64,000 nt of DNA from Ypsolopha sequella (lineage: Eukaryota > Arthropoda > Insecta > Lepidoptera > Ypsolophidae): assembly GCA_934047225.1 (NCBI GenBank), contig OW203984.1:9061201-9125200 (forward strand). The letters are read 5' to 3'. The notes below the pieces were generated by a model. The model did no database searches, was not told the DNA's origin, and was given only the letters and a program-made list of their open reading frames with translations. Shown here piece by piece: positions 1 to 10,936 of this stretch. The first letter of the stretch is position 1. Every line of letters begins with the position of its first letter. Made by a program: the position numbers and the translations under genes.

Positions 1-262
1 ATTTAATTTAACCCCCTTAGTTTCGATTATCGCTAAAAAGTAGTAAAACAATATATGGCAGCCCAAATCGTTACTAGGATCTATCTTACATATAACACAC
101 TGTATCAATATTGTAGATTGAATTTTTAGCAAACAAATTATGATTCAGCTCTTTGCCTTAAACCTGAAGGTACGGATCAAATAAAGTACAATTTAGGTAT
201 ATGCTTTTCAAGGAATGAATAAATATTACAGAGTATTTTAAGGTATATTATCTGTGGTTTAA

Positions 263-604
263 GGGTCGATTCTCCGGATATTTAACAAAATATTATGAAA
301 TAATCATAACGGCCAAAATACAATCTTTAGCTAAGACAACTTTTTACAATAGTTTGCTCTATGCATCAAAATATTTTAAATGATGTTACAATGTGAAACA
401 TTTAGTTTTCTATGGCCATGATACCAGCCGTATATTCCTAAAATAATCTAATATCACGCTTATGGAAACACCAATTATTTTTAAGCTACCATAATATAAT
501 TAAAAGCACGTTTATGCATATAGTAAACTATATGTATATATATATATATATTGGCCATTATAATTATTTCTTAATATTTTGTTGCAAATCCGGAGAATCA
601 ACCC
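263..604. mobile_element. TTAA-flanked MITE, family 1, copy 1
   Basis: Inverted arms of about 55 bp start GGGTCGATTCTCCGG on the left and end CCGGAGAATCAACCC on the right. TTAA lies directly outside both ends (259-262 and 605-608), the target duplication used by piggyBac-type transposases. The 342-bp body holds no ORF, so it is non-autonomous. A second, older copy lies at 26970-27644. The superfamily is inferred from the TTAA only. Confidence 0.75.
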
Positions 605-608
605 TTAA

Positions 609-1557
609 GCTTAGGTACTACGGAGTTAGTAAACGTGAAATTTGAAACAAAGCAATTTGAAATTTTACCTTGAATCTATATTATTTACATATCTTTAATC
701 TTGGATTTTGAGGTGGAATTATTTTACACAAGACAACAAGATTTTTTGTGATCTCCGTCCCTTAGGAAACTCTTTGTTTTAAAATACATTTTAAGATGGC
801 AACATCAAATAGAACTTTATTTTACCTAGTTTTAATTTTTTGAGCACATATTAATACAACATAAATGTGTGCGTAAAGATATATATATATATATATATAT
901 CTATATGTACTAGGATCTGGGAAATAGGTGTACACATATTATAATCACTGACAATATTTCAACGGTAAAACGGATAAGCCGACAAATGGCAAGTTGTTAC
1001 CGGTAAACGGGAGTCTCGGGACGAAGTTGTGATGCGGCGCAGTCCCTTGAGATTCCAACACCGCAGTCTGTTTAGTGATTAGAGTACTACGGAATCGTTT
1101 GCAGGTGTGTTTTATGCCTTAAGAGGATATACCGTGGCGAAATCAGTGTTTGATGGGCGTGGTTTCGCGCTCGCCGCGAGCAGAGAATATAAAGTATTAC
1201 AGCGAGTCAGCGCGACAAACCGCAGCTGCAGGAATATTGCCGTTGCAATATTCCACAATTTCCACATAACATACTAAATAACTAATCAATTCAAAAATAA
1301 ATATTATATTATTAAATACAAATAAATTTAATTATCATACAGATACAGTTATCGAGTTTTCACTGTATTTTGAAATTTTAGAACAGAAGAAGTGGAGTCG
1401 CTATTATGGTTTTATTTTCAAAAATATTGACCACAAAAAAATAAGTTTTCGTGATGATAAGCTAATTGTTGGTATAGGAGCCCAGATAATTTTTTACACG
1501 TCATTTTCAGGATAAATTGTAAAAGAAAAGGACAATGGTTCTTTTAAAATATTTTAA
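609..1557. other. No gene seen; TA microsatellite and a GC-richer patch
   Basis: AT-rich DNA with a short TA run near 880-900. From about 960 to 1255 the base composition is clearly more GC-rich and CpG-containing than the flanks, but I find no ORF, splice pair or repeat in it. It could hold a promoter or 5' exon of something outside the visible coding, which I cannot show. Confidence 0.4.
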
Positions 1558-2020
1558 TCAGAAGAATTCAAAATCAACCACGTGGTTTACAATCTCCTCA
1601 TTATTTTCTACTACTACGGCCTTTGGTCGCGAGTTTGTCTCTGGATAATTATTTCTTGGAGGTGCTTTCGGACACATGTTTTCTTTATCCTGTTCTTTCA
1701 CATATTCTGGATCACGAATTTGTAAATTTAGTCTGTGTCTGGGATCAACCACTTCTGGTAAAAGACAATCATTGAAAAACGAAAGCAAATGTGGCTCCAT
1801 TTTTTCATGCCAAAATAATAATTGGTCATGCTCTAGTATAATTTCGGTTTTTATCTGATTATTTCCGTACCATACGGCCAATGCACATTTTCCTTTTTGA
1901 CAAATATATAATTGGCCTTGAGCTTGAATAAACCAATCAGATCTTTGGTTTACTTCTATCTGTCCAGTTTTCTTATTTTTACGCCAAAAATGCATCTTTA
2001 TGAATTCATTTGAATACATT
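1558..2020 (-). CDS. Terminal exon with C-terminal part of a YqaJ-type exonuclease/recombinase domain
   Basis: The 153-codon frame matches what I know of the C-terminal half of the YqaJ-like family (DNA exonucleases/recombinases of phages, viruses and insect mobile or multicopy genes). Seen in order: a TGQIEVN segment, the strand-helix motif WFIQAQGQLYIC (residues about 29-40), an AVWYGNNQI stretch like the family's VVWTP, an FW dipeptide, and the highly typical CLLPEVVDPRHR near residues 85-96 followed by an IRDPEYV tail. A 3' splice site (TTTTGTTACAG) sits one base before the first Met, so this is an internal start of an exon rather than a true start codon. The catalytic N-terminal half (Asp/Glu/Lys residues) would be on upstream exons and is not recognised in the window. 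The C-terminal tail after the domain is unrelated and low in complexity. It may be a decayed member of a multicopy family; function as a nuclease is inferred from the family. Confidence 0.6.
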
Positions 2021-2085
2021 CTGTAACAAAAGTGAATATTGTAAACAAAAAGCTAAAAATATATTTACTTTTAAATATTTTGTCT

Positions 2086-2197
2086 TTATTTATTCATAAA
2101 CTCACAATCTTCGATGCCTATTTCGTATGGATGTTCTTGTTCATCATCATCAGTATGATCTTCTTCATGTCTGCGCTTCTTAGTCACATCCTTAGGT
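2086..2197 (-). CDS. Candidate acidic terminal exon of a minus-strand gene, unknown product
   Basis: A strong 3' splice site (GTCTTTTTATTCTAG) precedes a frame of about 36 codons that begins PKDVTKKRRHEEDH, is rich in Asp/Glu and basic residues, and ends at a TAA overlapped by an AATAAA signal a few bases from the stop. The first exon base completes a split codon (phase 2), which exactly fits the donor at the end of the exon at 4323-4508. I do not recognise the protein. The charged composition suggests a nuclear or disordered tail. The alternative is chance: the exon is short. Confidence 0.4.
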
Positions 2198-3148
2198 CTA
2201 GAATAAAAAGACAATATTATACGAATGTGACAGTGGAATACACGTAAGCAGACACAACCGGTATTTGCCATATGGGCAGAGTTTGCTGGGTAGATGGGCT
2301 GCAGAGTTTATTCAAACAAAAGATTTTCACATTTCACACAATTCACAGTTACATTTACAACATTGTTGATAAAAGACTAAAATATGACATATATATACAT
2401 ATATATTTTATTTCATTACCCCAATTCCAAGGTTTAAAATTATATTGAAAAAAGGCAAATTTGGGATAATACCCCCTCAATAGAAATATATTAGTACTTA
2501 GTATTAAAATTATTTATAAACAGAATATTTTACTTTTTTACTTTGATATTATATTACTTTGACATTTTGATACATGTGATGCTAGATTATTATTGTTTAG
2601 ATTAAATTTTTTGACATCTGTATTGAATTTATTTACTTTTTAAATTATTTATCCTCTTACTTTTTTATTGTTTTAGATTCCAATTGTTTGTGTTAACTAC
2701 ATTGAGAAGTGTAACCGGCGGTTATAAATAAATATAGGCTCGTCTCTTATAAGAGTATACGAACAAAGGTACCTTCATTTTTTTTCCAGAATAGCTCTTG
2801 TTATTGTTATTAATCTCACGAAATTTGTTACCGGAAATCGATAGATTCCTCAAAAAAAAATTCAAGTTTCGTAAAATAACCTCAAAAATTGTCTTAAGGT
2901 GCAATTTTAATTGATTTTATGACTTGATATTTTTTTTTGGTTGTGCTTCGAAACTGCTGTGAGTCATGCATTAAAATTGACGTAATTTAATTATTTTTTT
3001 TTGTTATAGTATAAAACCAATGCAGGCATTTTTTTTTTCTTTGTGATTTCATTCAAAGTTTATAAAGTTTATGCATGTCTTTTATTTAGCTTAACAAAAA
3101 TAATAGGTTTCCTTTTTGTTGTATTTTTGCTGATTAGTGATTTAATAG
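2198..3148. other. AT-rich DNA, probably intron of the minus-strand gene model
   Basis: No ORF, tRNA or long repeat seen. Contains many T runs. If exons 4323-4508 and 2086-2197 belong to one transcript, this is intron. Confidence 0.35.
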
Positions 3149-3247
3149 AAAAAATAGGTTGAATCTGTTGCAAAACCGAATCAGAGCACCTGACTCCATG
3201 CAAAAAATAGGTTGAATCTGTTCCAAAACAGAATCAGAGCACCCTGA
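3149..3247. repeat. Direct tandem duplication, 53-bp period
   Basis: The segment starting AAAAAATAGGTTGAATCTGT is present twice (from 3149 and from 3202) with about three differences over 46 bp. Seen directly. No function assigned. Confidence 0.8.
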
Positions 3248-3284
3248 ATCTATACAGTCTTGTGGGTACTACCCCTAGAGTGTA

Positions 3285-3480
3285 TATAAAAGCCGTAGGC
3301 GTGAAGGAAGGGCAGCCCTCGCCTGCCGTGACAAAGCATAGGCACCCGTGCGAGCCGTAGAGGCTGAGGCTGGTTGCCGAAGGCGACCAACAAGCCGAAA
3401 CTCCGAAGGTGAGCATAGGTGACTGTGCTTTGTTACGCAAGGGCGAAGAGGCTGCACTTTCCGCAACGCCGAAGCAATTG
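3285..3480. other. GC-rich island with internal GCCGAAGGCG-like motifs
   Basis: About 195 bp are far more GC-rich than the surroundings and carry repeated GCCGTAG, GCCGAAG and AAGGCG words, with matching 'gacaaagcatagg...gtgagcataggtgactgtgctttgt' type inverted words. Both strands are open in one frame, but no family is recognised and codon-like structure is absent. It may be a decayed repeat or SINE-like body. Confidence 0.4.
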
Positions 3481-3562
3481 CAAAAGTAATTTTGGGTCTT
3501 TAAAGTTAAAGAGACAAAAAAGTGAGGTTTCGTTTTGATTTTTTTTTTAACTATTTTCATTT

Positions 3563-3720
3563 CCCCCCCCCCCTCCCACTATACGTATACTTAATATTCG
3601 AGTTATTTTATTCTACCTAAAATAACCTAGAAATTTTTAATTTTGAAAAAAAAAATATAAAAAAGCTATTGATTTCCGGTACCCCCTTCGGGGGAGGAAT
3701 TATACCCCCCCCCCTCCCCC
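3563..3720. other. Poly-C tracts and short G/C hairpin
   Basis: Runs of 11-12 C at about 3563-3576 and 3704-3720 bracket an A-rich stretch; between them ACCCCCTTCGGGGGAG forms a perfect 5-bp stem with a TTCG-containing loop. Low complexity, no coding. Confidence 0.6.
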
Positions 3721-3794
3721 TTTAAACATATACATAGGTACTTATATAAGAGTCCTTCCTAAATATATCTTATGTCTCATGTCTTATACCATCA

Positions 3795-4056
3795 CCGGGT
3801 CCCTGAAAAACATAACCCACCCTCGGGTGGGCGGTCGGATAAAATGACGAATTCAAGTAAACAAATAAACTTTTTGTTTGAAACAAATTTTTCGTTACGA
3901 TTCGATTTTGCTCGAAGTCGGTAGATGCATAATATGCCAGACGAGCTATTTTTGTCTAGAGATAGTAGTAGTAACTCCTGTCCTATAATTTTACAAGAAT
4001 AATCTGTCCCTGAGTCTGATATTAATACATCATCAACTGATAAAGATCGATTAGAC
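3795..4056 (-). CDS. Candidate alternative exon, Ser/Asp-rich, unknown
   Basis: After a 3' splice site (TTTTTATAG) a frame stays open for 87 codons. It begins SNRSLSVDDVLISDSGTDYS and its first base fits the phase left by the donor of exon 4323-4508. The opposite strand also reads as a short acidic peptide with one stop, so strand is uncertain. No family recognised; only the splice site, phase and length support it. Confidence 0.3.
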
Positions 4057-4322
4057 CTATAAAAATATAAAGAAAATGTGACAATGATAATGGTGAAAAA
4101 ATAGATTTGGTATAATGAAATATATATGATGCTTCATTTAAAAAAATTTAAATATTGGACATATTTCAATTTTTTATACTAGGTAAGTAATATATATTTG
4201 TAGCTATTTTATTCAAATTTGTTTTGAGAAGAAAGAAAAAATAACAAATTACTACACTTAAATATTTCTAACATCATATTTTACTTAAAATTATAATAAT
4301 CATAACATTTTGAAACCCTTAC

Positions 4323-4508
4323 CCTCTTTTTGGAATCGACTGGGTGTTTAAAATTCTCTGCTCGTTTAAATTAAAAATTATCAATGACGACTCCATGACT
4401 TTGCTTTGTTCTGTTGCTCCCGAACCACTTGCACTGTCATTGAACGTCTGTGCTGATGGGTTTATATAATCTATCTTATTTTCATGGTTATGTAAACATC
4501 TTTTAGCC
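4323..4508 (-). CDS. Internal exon of an unidentified minus-strand gene
   Basis: This 186-bp exon is bounded by a 3' splice site (TATTTTTCAG) and a consensus donor (GAGG|GTAAGG). Its frame of about 62 codons has no stop and encodes a polar segment including KIDYINPSAQTFNDSASGSG and a hydrophobic SSLIIFNL stretch. It enters and leaves in phase 2, and the downstream acceptors at 4056, 2197 and 2020 all accept that phase, so alternative or successive 3' exons are possible. I recognise no domain. The transcription order implied is from about 5 kb down to 1.5 kb. Confidence is limited because no upstream coding exon of matching phase was found. Confidence 0.45.
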
Positions 4509-4889
4509 CTGAAAAATATCACATAATATATAAGTAAAGCGTTTTACAGATACTACACTAGATTCCAGAAAAGTCCGTCCTTGCAAGTTGACATGTAACA
4601 AATAAAAATCATATGTAGGTACTTACATGATTTTTGCGACCATGTCGTGACCTCTAGCTTGCATGTACTTCTTATATTTTTTTTACGTATGATTGTTCTG
4701 TTTTGATTTTATTCCCCATTTTGGGGTATTGTTTTACGATTACGATTTATATCAGTAAACAACAATCAGTTTTAACCCTAAAACGAATCTTAACGAGATA
4801 AAAACTATAATGCAATAATGAATATTAACTTAGCAATAGATTATGATTGATAACAAACTTAAAATTTGTGGAAACGGGGAAAAACAAAG

Positions 4890-5057
4890 AGGATCAAACG
4901 CAACACAGGTCCTTCGCACGGTAGAGCTCAGCGAGCACTGAAGAAAGTGAACGAGTGTGACAGCGCTATAGCCCGAACGTACAGAGCAGCAGTAGCACAC
5001 GCGATAACAATAGTGCGCGCAAATCTCGACCTTACCGTCACTTGACGCGCAATTCAT
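4890..5057 (-). promoter_or_regulatory. GC-rich segment with candidate first exon and donor
   Basis: A CpG-rich patch includes an ATG at 5055-5057 (minus strand) followed after seven codons by a good donor, GACG|GTAAGG, ending the exon at 5036. The phase left (1) does not fit exon 4323-4508, so if real it is a 5' UTR exon or another exon lies between. The remaining frame into the intron, rich in Cys and Ser, is probably not coding. Confidence 0.3.
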
Positions 5058-6082
5058 GTAAAAAATCGTAAAAAAATAACTAGAGTACCCAACTGAAAAA
5101 TGATAACAGATAATTTCAAATAAAACGTTTCACATTCAGAGAAAAATCGTGGTTAGGATACGTTGAACCATTGAGGAGTAAAATGAAAAAAAGGGAAATA
5201 TAAGACGTTACTTTGGAATTATTTTCTATCGAGAAAATTTTATCCAATTGCGTTTTCCATAACACATAATTTGAAGAATATGCCCAAGATTCATATAGTC
5301 TGAAACCAGATCTTTATATATTGTAGTTGTGTCATAAAATGAAATGAAAAACCCACTCCGATGTCGGTATATCCCCTTAATATATTAGTATTAAAAGTGT
5401 TATAGTCCAAGCTTCATTCGTAATTTTTAATTTTAAATTCAGGGAAAAGAAAGTCGATTGTTGTGATTGCCGCCACTTTGCGGAACTTATTATCCATTGT
5501 TATGAAAAAAAAAACACTTGTATAAGGTTAAACTTTTTTTCTCTTCCTCCTATACAAATTGCCCCGATCAGCTGAATGGTCCATTATGGAAAGGTGAAAA
5601 CAAATTTTAAGAATTTCGCTTAGCTCCCTTACAAACAGTTGTTCATATAGACTAGTACTACCTATGTTTTGAGTTTCGCCAACTAATATTATTTAACCTT
5701 ATATGTTTCCACAAATTTTCTCTTGTTTACTCTGCTCCTTTTATTGATAACAATTAACTCGGAATTTAGTAACGCGAAAAGCTCGCATCGTTTTTAATCT
5801 AGCACGAGTACAAATAGGTAATTTTTCGCAACTACTGAACCATACCTCGTAAATGCGACGTAGCATTTACGAGTAAAACGCAAATTCTGATCGTAGCAAC
5901 CACGAACAATAATAAAGAACCTATCTGTAAAGCAACTAATTTAGAACGGTCATTTTCAAACGGTCCGTGATTGAAATCATTCCATAGAGTTTTTGGTAGG
6001 GTTTAGTACCTAAAACTACCCCTGAATGCAGTAGTTTTGTGCTTTGGACATAATGTTTGTCTTTTTCTCTATTTATTTTACC
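5058..6082. other. No gene seen; one perfect 11-bp hairpin at 5846-5873
   Basis: AT-rich DNA without supported ORFs. At 5846-5873, CTCGTAAATGC and GCATTTACGAG form a perfect stem with a 6-base loop. Confidence 0.5.
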
Positions 6083-6446
6083 GGGGACGATAGCTCTTGG
6101 CGTATTTCATGCCATCTTCCCTGATAACCACCATCACTAGGGACGATGGTGCTACGATGGCACTTGATTTGTGCCAACATCCCCGTTAGAAGTAACACCG
6201 GGGACGATGGCGCTACGATGGCACTTGATTTGTACCAACATCCCCGTTAGAACTAACGCCGGGGACGATGGCGCTACGATGGCACTTGATTTGTACCAAC
6301 ATCCCTGTTAGAACTAACACCGGGGACGATGGCGCTACGATGGCACTTAATCCGTGCCAACGTCCCCGTTAGAGCTACCACTGGAGACGATGGCACTTTT
6401 TTTCCCATTCTCCCCAGTACCGAGGCACACCCACCGGGGAGGATGG
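6083..6446. repeat. 61-bp tandem array, about four full units plus partials
   Basis: Units start with GGGGACGATGGCGCTACGAT at 6139 (GGGG to AGGG), 6200, 6261 and 6322, exactly 61 bp apart, with a diverged unit before (6083) and shortened ones after (6383, 6436). Each unit contains an imperfect palindrome: GATGGCAC, a 7-base loop, then GTGCCAACATC, enclosed by GGGGA and TCCCC. As 61 is not a multiple of 3, the frame changes each unit and no protein repeat is encoded. Confidence 0.9.
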
Positions 6447-6859
6447 TATACCAAGCCACTCAGGACACCATTAGACGCAAAAAAAACTGTTAGTCTGTGT
6501 CAACTCACGATTTACCTTTAAACAGCTGAACGGATTTGAAAGAAGCTTTTTTATTGTTTGAATTTTTTTTTTTATTACTCGTACCTACGACGTACCGGTA
6601 CTCGCGAGTTGCTTTGCTTGCTAAAGCACCAAAGTGGGATGTGTTTATGGACTGAATAGGACGCTTAATAAGCGTGTGAAAGAGAATGCCATAACCATTT
6701 GGTGTAATAAGGTATTTCTTTATTTTCAATAAGATAAATAAATGTCTGAATTTCGTATATTAACCATTTTCACTAGGTTTTTTGAGCATGATATATTTTT
6801 TTCTTTTGATACACTTAATTGATGTTTCTTTGATGTACGAATAAAGTAGCTTTTACAAA

Positions 6860-7265
6860 AAAAAACTGGCCAAGTGTGAGTTGGACTCGCGCACAAAGAG
6901 TTCCGTACCACCACACAATACATGTACGGAACTATAAACGGGTGCTATAAAACTCATCTGTAAACGAAACTTCATGTTTCCAAGTCAACTGAAAGTGCCC
7001 CTATATGTTTTGATTCCTGACATTTGATGACATTCTATGTCATTCTATGTCATTGTGTAAAGTGCAATAACTTTTTTGCGTCAAGTTTATTAGAGCACCT
7101 TAAGCCGTAGACTTCTGTAAGAAGTATCAGTTTCAACTCATAGACTTAGGATATAATCATCTTGATATCTCATACGGGGACCGAGCAAAATGGTCTTAAC
7201 AAACATACGGAAAACAAAGTGATCCAATAAAGGTTCCGTTTTTTCATTTTGAGGTACGAAACCAT
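6860..7265 (-). mobile_element. Lepidopteran 'ttccgtac' dispersed repeat, copy 1 (rearranged)
   Basis: The block AACTGGCCAAGTGTGAGT plus GACTCGCGCAC and AGTTCCGTACC is the signature end of a very abundant lepidopteran interspersed repeat; the other end signature (AGGTTCCGTTTTTTCATTTT) appears near 7226. Family class is unsettled in my memory, so I leave it unnamed. No ORF. Confidence 0.6.
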
Positions 7266-7644
7266 AAAAAATAAGAACTACTAAGAGAACAATTTACCGC
7301 ACGACTCACGTTGAGATTTTAATAGATCCGTAGCTGTATGGCGGTGTTGACAATCTCTCAAACGCAAAGCACACAGAATTACCTCAAAGCATCCCTCTTA
7401 TTATCCCTATAAACAAATTTCTAAGCGTCAAATTACCGCGTAAATAGTCGTTTACTCGTTGAACAGAGTGTATTTAGCGAAAATTGCCGATGCGAACGCG
7501 ATCTGCTTGTAAATTAGCTGCTCAAAATTCTGTATACACAATTTATTCTGTAGTGTTACTGTGCCGCGTCTTTGAAAGAAAATCTTTAAATATTTTTTTT
7601 AGTTTACTTTGTATGCTGCGTCTGCAACGCCACTAATTCTTTTA

Positions 7645-7800
7645 AGAGTTTCGGTTCTATAAAAGGGAAAAACGGAACCCTTATACATATCCGTGTCCGT
7701 CCGTTTGTCTGTCTGTCACTTTGTCTAGTTGAAAGGAATAATTATAGAGCTTTCTTGTTGAGGAATATTTTTCAGGTTTTATATGGGTCAAGTTGTGGTG
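7645..7800 (+). mobile_element. Fragment of the same dispersed repeat
   Basis: Contains GGTTCTATAAAAGGG, AACGGAACCCTTAT and the diagnostic CCGTCCGTTTGTCTGTCTGT run of this family. Orientation is opposite to the copy at 6860. Later sequence has drifted. Confidence 0.55.
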
Positions 7801-8279
7801 ATAAAACCAATAATTTCTGATCCAAGCTAGTGAGATGCCACTTCAAAGGGCGTAATTTGAAGATTCTAAAACTAAGTAGTATATATATTTTTTTTTGCGT
7901 AGCCCATGAGTAAACATAATAAAAATCGGCCAATTGCGTGACGGACCTGTGCAACGTAGCGTTCCGTAGTTGGCCGTGACAATTTGAGGATTTAAAAGGT
8001 TCATAAATTTATATTTACTACCTGTTTTACACAACTAACAACTTCATCTACCTAAGTAATTTTTTAATGGAATTTTTACGAAACTTTCATTTTAATTTGG
8101 CCGACTATTACCCGTTAACTTGTAAACCTATGACATTTTTCCTTTTAACTTCGTTATACATACTACTGCCGTGAAATTTTTCACATAATATCTAAAAACA
8201 ACCGCTTAGCTAGCACTTGTCTCTAACAAAAATTATTATTTTAAAGCTTAATATTTCGCAAACGGATACCTGAATGGAA

Positions 8280-8575
8280 AAATGGTTTTGACACACCTAC
8301 AATATTTTTGAAAGACCTATCCAACGACACCCAAAACCATGGGATAGACGAGAAAAAAAAATCATCCCCAGTTTACGTGTAGGGGGTACGAAAAAAATTT
8401 TTTTTAAGGTTTTATTTTACCACTTTGTCGTCAGCGTGATTAATAAGAGTACGTATACTTATGCCAAATTACAGCTTTCTTAGAGTTTCTGAGCTAAGCC
8501 GCGGACAGACAGACACAGACGGACGGGCATGGTGAAACTATAAGGGTTCCTTGTTGACTACGGAACCTTAAAAAC
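8280..8575 (-). mobile_element. Third copy of the dispersed repeat
   Basis: Ends with GACAGACAGACACAGACGGA followed by AAGGGTTCC and TACGGAACC, the reverse complement of the family head; the interior 'gaaagacctatccaacgacaccc' segment is also typical. Non-coding remnant. Confidence 0.6.
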
Positions 8576-9121
8576 TATGTTTTTTCCTGCCAAAATATTC
8601 TAAAACGTAGAAGAGCGTGAGAGTAAACCAGAAAAATAATAGTTTCTGATCTTTCAGTTCGCTGAAAGAAATTTCTCATAGAAAAAAGCTCACCGTTGTG
8701 CACTAATTTAAATTTTTACTTGTCTTATAATGCCACAGGTAAATTTTCAAAGCCCTTTTAAATTTTCACGGTAGGTTTTTGTTGATTTTTGTAATCTAAC
8801 TTAACCTAGTGAAATTAAAATCACGGCTTTGACAATTTACTTATGACTATCTTAAATGATGAGAATGAGAACCATAGTGAAGCTCCAAACTTTTACGATT
8901 AATCAATTAACGTACACGAGCGGAATATGCGAGTTGAACTATTTTCCCGGTTTTTATTTACGTTCGTCTTTCTGCAGCTTGATTAAAAACAACTTTGCTA
9001 TTGAACATAAATATAGGTGCAAATTAAAATGGCATCCTGGGAAACCACGGAGTAGTATCGCTTTTATATGAAATCAAATAAAATATTTAATTTATCCAAT
9101 ATATCATATTATTATACACTT

Positions 9122-9227
9122 ACCCCCGGTTTCTGAAAGGCTAATCAATGTTAACAGTAGATTAAAAAATAATTATCTGCGGATTTAGCCAGAAAAAGCT
9201 TTGATTGGCCTTTCAGAAACCGGGGGT
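9122..9227. mobile_element. 106-bp foldback MITE
   Basis: Terminal arms of 27 bp (ACCCCCGGTTTCTGAAAGG at the left end) differ by one base. The loop is about 50 bp. No clear target duplication beyond short TTA-like flanks. Non-autonomous, class unknown. Confidence 0.75.
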
Positions 9228-9702
9228 CTTATAGTAAAAAAAAACAATTGTACTAAATATAATATGAGGAAATAAAATGAAAGTTGGGCTTAGTTGAGTT
9301 TTATAAAATAATACAAACATTCATAAAAAAATGAATAAATAAATAAAACGAAGGTGATATTATGTAAATAAATATAATGTATTTATAATGCCCAGCTCTG
9401 CCCCTTCGATAGTCTTCCTAAAAAAAGGGCGAGAAACTCATCAAGATCATACCTTTTCTTTAACTAAACAAGTGTAGGACAGAAAAAAATGCAAAAAGGT
9501 ACAAAATTATGTTGCAGCACAGCGCGCCATCCACTTTACTTCCGTAAGTAAATAAGTCTGAATTTGAGTTTAAATGCAATCAACTGCGCAGCTTTTTAGT
9601 TATTTTCACCCTGTTCGTAGCGACTGAGAAATGCATTTGCCGTGTATCATTAATGCATATTCTTACACACTACAGTCTGCACTTTGAGTGCCTCCCTCCA
9701 CT

Positions 9703-9835
9703 ACGTAAGCAGAGTAGATATATTTATAGAGTATTTAATCTTAGTAAAACGCTCTGATTCAAAATCGCGCACACAGATGCTTGCTCTACACGACGCGCTG
9801 TCTATGCGAAATTCGGGGGAGTATCCAAACAAATC
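9703..9835. mobile_element. Long-arm foldback MITE, family 2, half copy
   Basis: Left arm and loop of the family seen complete at 10265-10470 and 11740-11971: GCAGAGTAGATATATTTATAGAG, then CGCTCTGATTCAAAATCGC. The right arm is missing, cut off just after the loop; family 3 MITE begins about 20 bp further on. Confidence 0.7.
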
Positions 9836-9856
9836 ACAATATGAAATATGAAAAAA

Positions 9857-10249
9857 TATGAAATTGCTGAAATTTTCTTACAGATCCATGAGTTAAAAAT
9901 TCCTGTAATTAAATAGCTATTTCCATTATTTGTTTTTTGTTTGAAAAATGATTTCAAGTTACATCTACGTATTAAATTTTGTTTTTATTGTCAGTTTGAT
10001 AACCTAAATTAAATATTCAAAAACATATTGTCCTAAATGCCAACCATTTCCATGATAAGATCCGTAATAATTTCTTACAGCTGAAATTTTTCAAAAATTT
10101 TATTAATGTTGCTGTTAACTTAATGTTGTGTCATTCATACTCAAAAAAATTACATAATTTGGATTTGCCTATCCTAAAAAAAATTAAAATAGTTTGTACC
10201 GAAAATTGAGTTTCTTTCAAATTCTCTATAGAAAACGGCAACTTCATAT
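9857..10249 (+). mobile_element. 390-bp MITE, family 3, copy A
   Basis: Short terminal inverted repeats of the type TATGAAATTGC(C/T)G at both ends. About 80 percent alike by eye to 21585-21980 and, reversed, 43682-44040 over their full length, which fixes the boundaries. No ORF. Confidence 0.75.
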
Positions 10250-10264
10250 GTAAAGTAAAGACCT

Positions 10265-10470
10265 ATCATATTTATAGAGTAGTGAATCTTAGTGAATCAC
10301 TCTGATTCAAACTCACGCACACAGATGCGTGCTCCACACGTCATCTAAGCGAAGTTCACGGGAGTCTCCATACAAATGTCGGCACGGCGGCGTGTAGAGT
10401 ACGCGTTTGCGTGTGTGAGTTCAAATCTGGGCGTTTCTACTAAGATCCACTACTCTATATGTTAACTCTG
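10265..10470. mobile_element. Long-arm foldback MITE, family 2, complete copy
   Basis: Left arm TATAGAGTAGTGAATCTTAG and about 60 further bp fold onto the right arm ending CTAAGATCCACTACTCTATA. The arms hold GTGAGTTCAAATC and its complement. Directly follows family 3 copy A. Confidence 0.75.
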
Positions 10471-10936
10471 ACTTAGGAAGCACTTACGTATGAGTATGAG
10501 TATGACAATAATTGAATAAAGTCCCAACGAAGTCAAAGACGGAACGAAGAAAAATGGAAAGTTTTTAAGATTTGCATAAAGCTCGAATCTTATTTAAAGC
10601 CGAAATTTAAAAGAAAAAGATAATCAAGTGCAAAATAAAGCTAATTGTTCATGGCAATATCTTTGGAGCATAAAATTATATAAATTAAAGTGGTATTCAA
10701 ACGCAAAACACGGATTATCGTTTCAATGGAGCGATGGACGGTCCGGAAAAATTTATTCTAAATACAATTAAAACTTCTGAAGGAAGTTTTAGAGGAGGTA
10801 TTAAAATATCTTTTGTCTTTACTTTTGGATGAGAAGTATGGTAAAAGAATGAAATACAATAAAGTCATTTCCTGAGATTATTTTTCAGGTTTTACTTTGT
10901 TAAATCTCCGATTCGTGAACGATAAATTTTCCGATT

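Noticed and set aside
3938..4058. Plus-strand acidic peptide (PDELFLSRDSSS-like) as a piggyBac N-terminus
   Set aside because: Short, with an in-frame stop and no following transposase; the opposite strand reads open for longer.
4830..5035. Cys-rich 75-residue minus-strand protein
   Set aside because: Most of it lies after a strong donor site, so it would be intron; composition comes from the GC-rich patch.
6274..6459. 61-residue minus-strand protein
   Set aside because: It runs across the 61-bp tandem array and changes frame with each unit.
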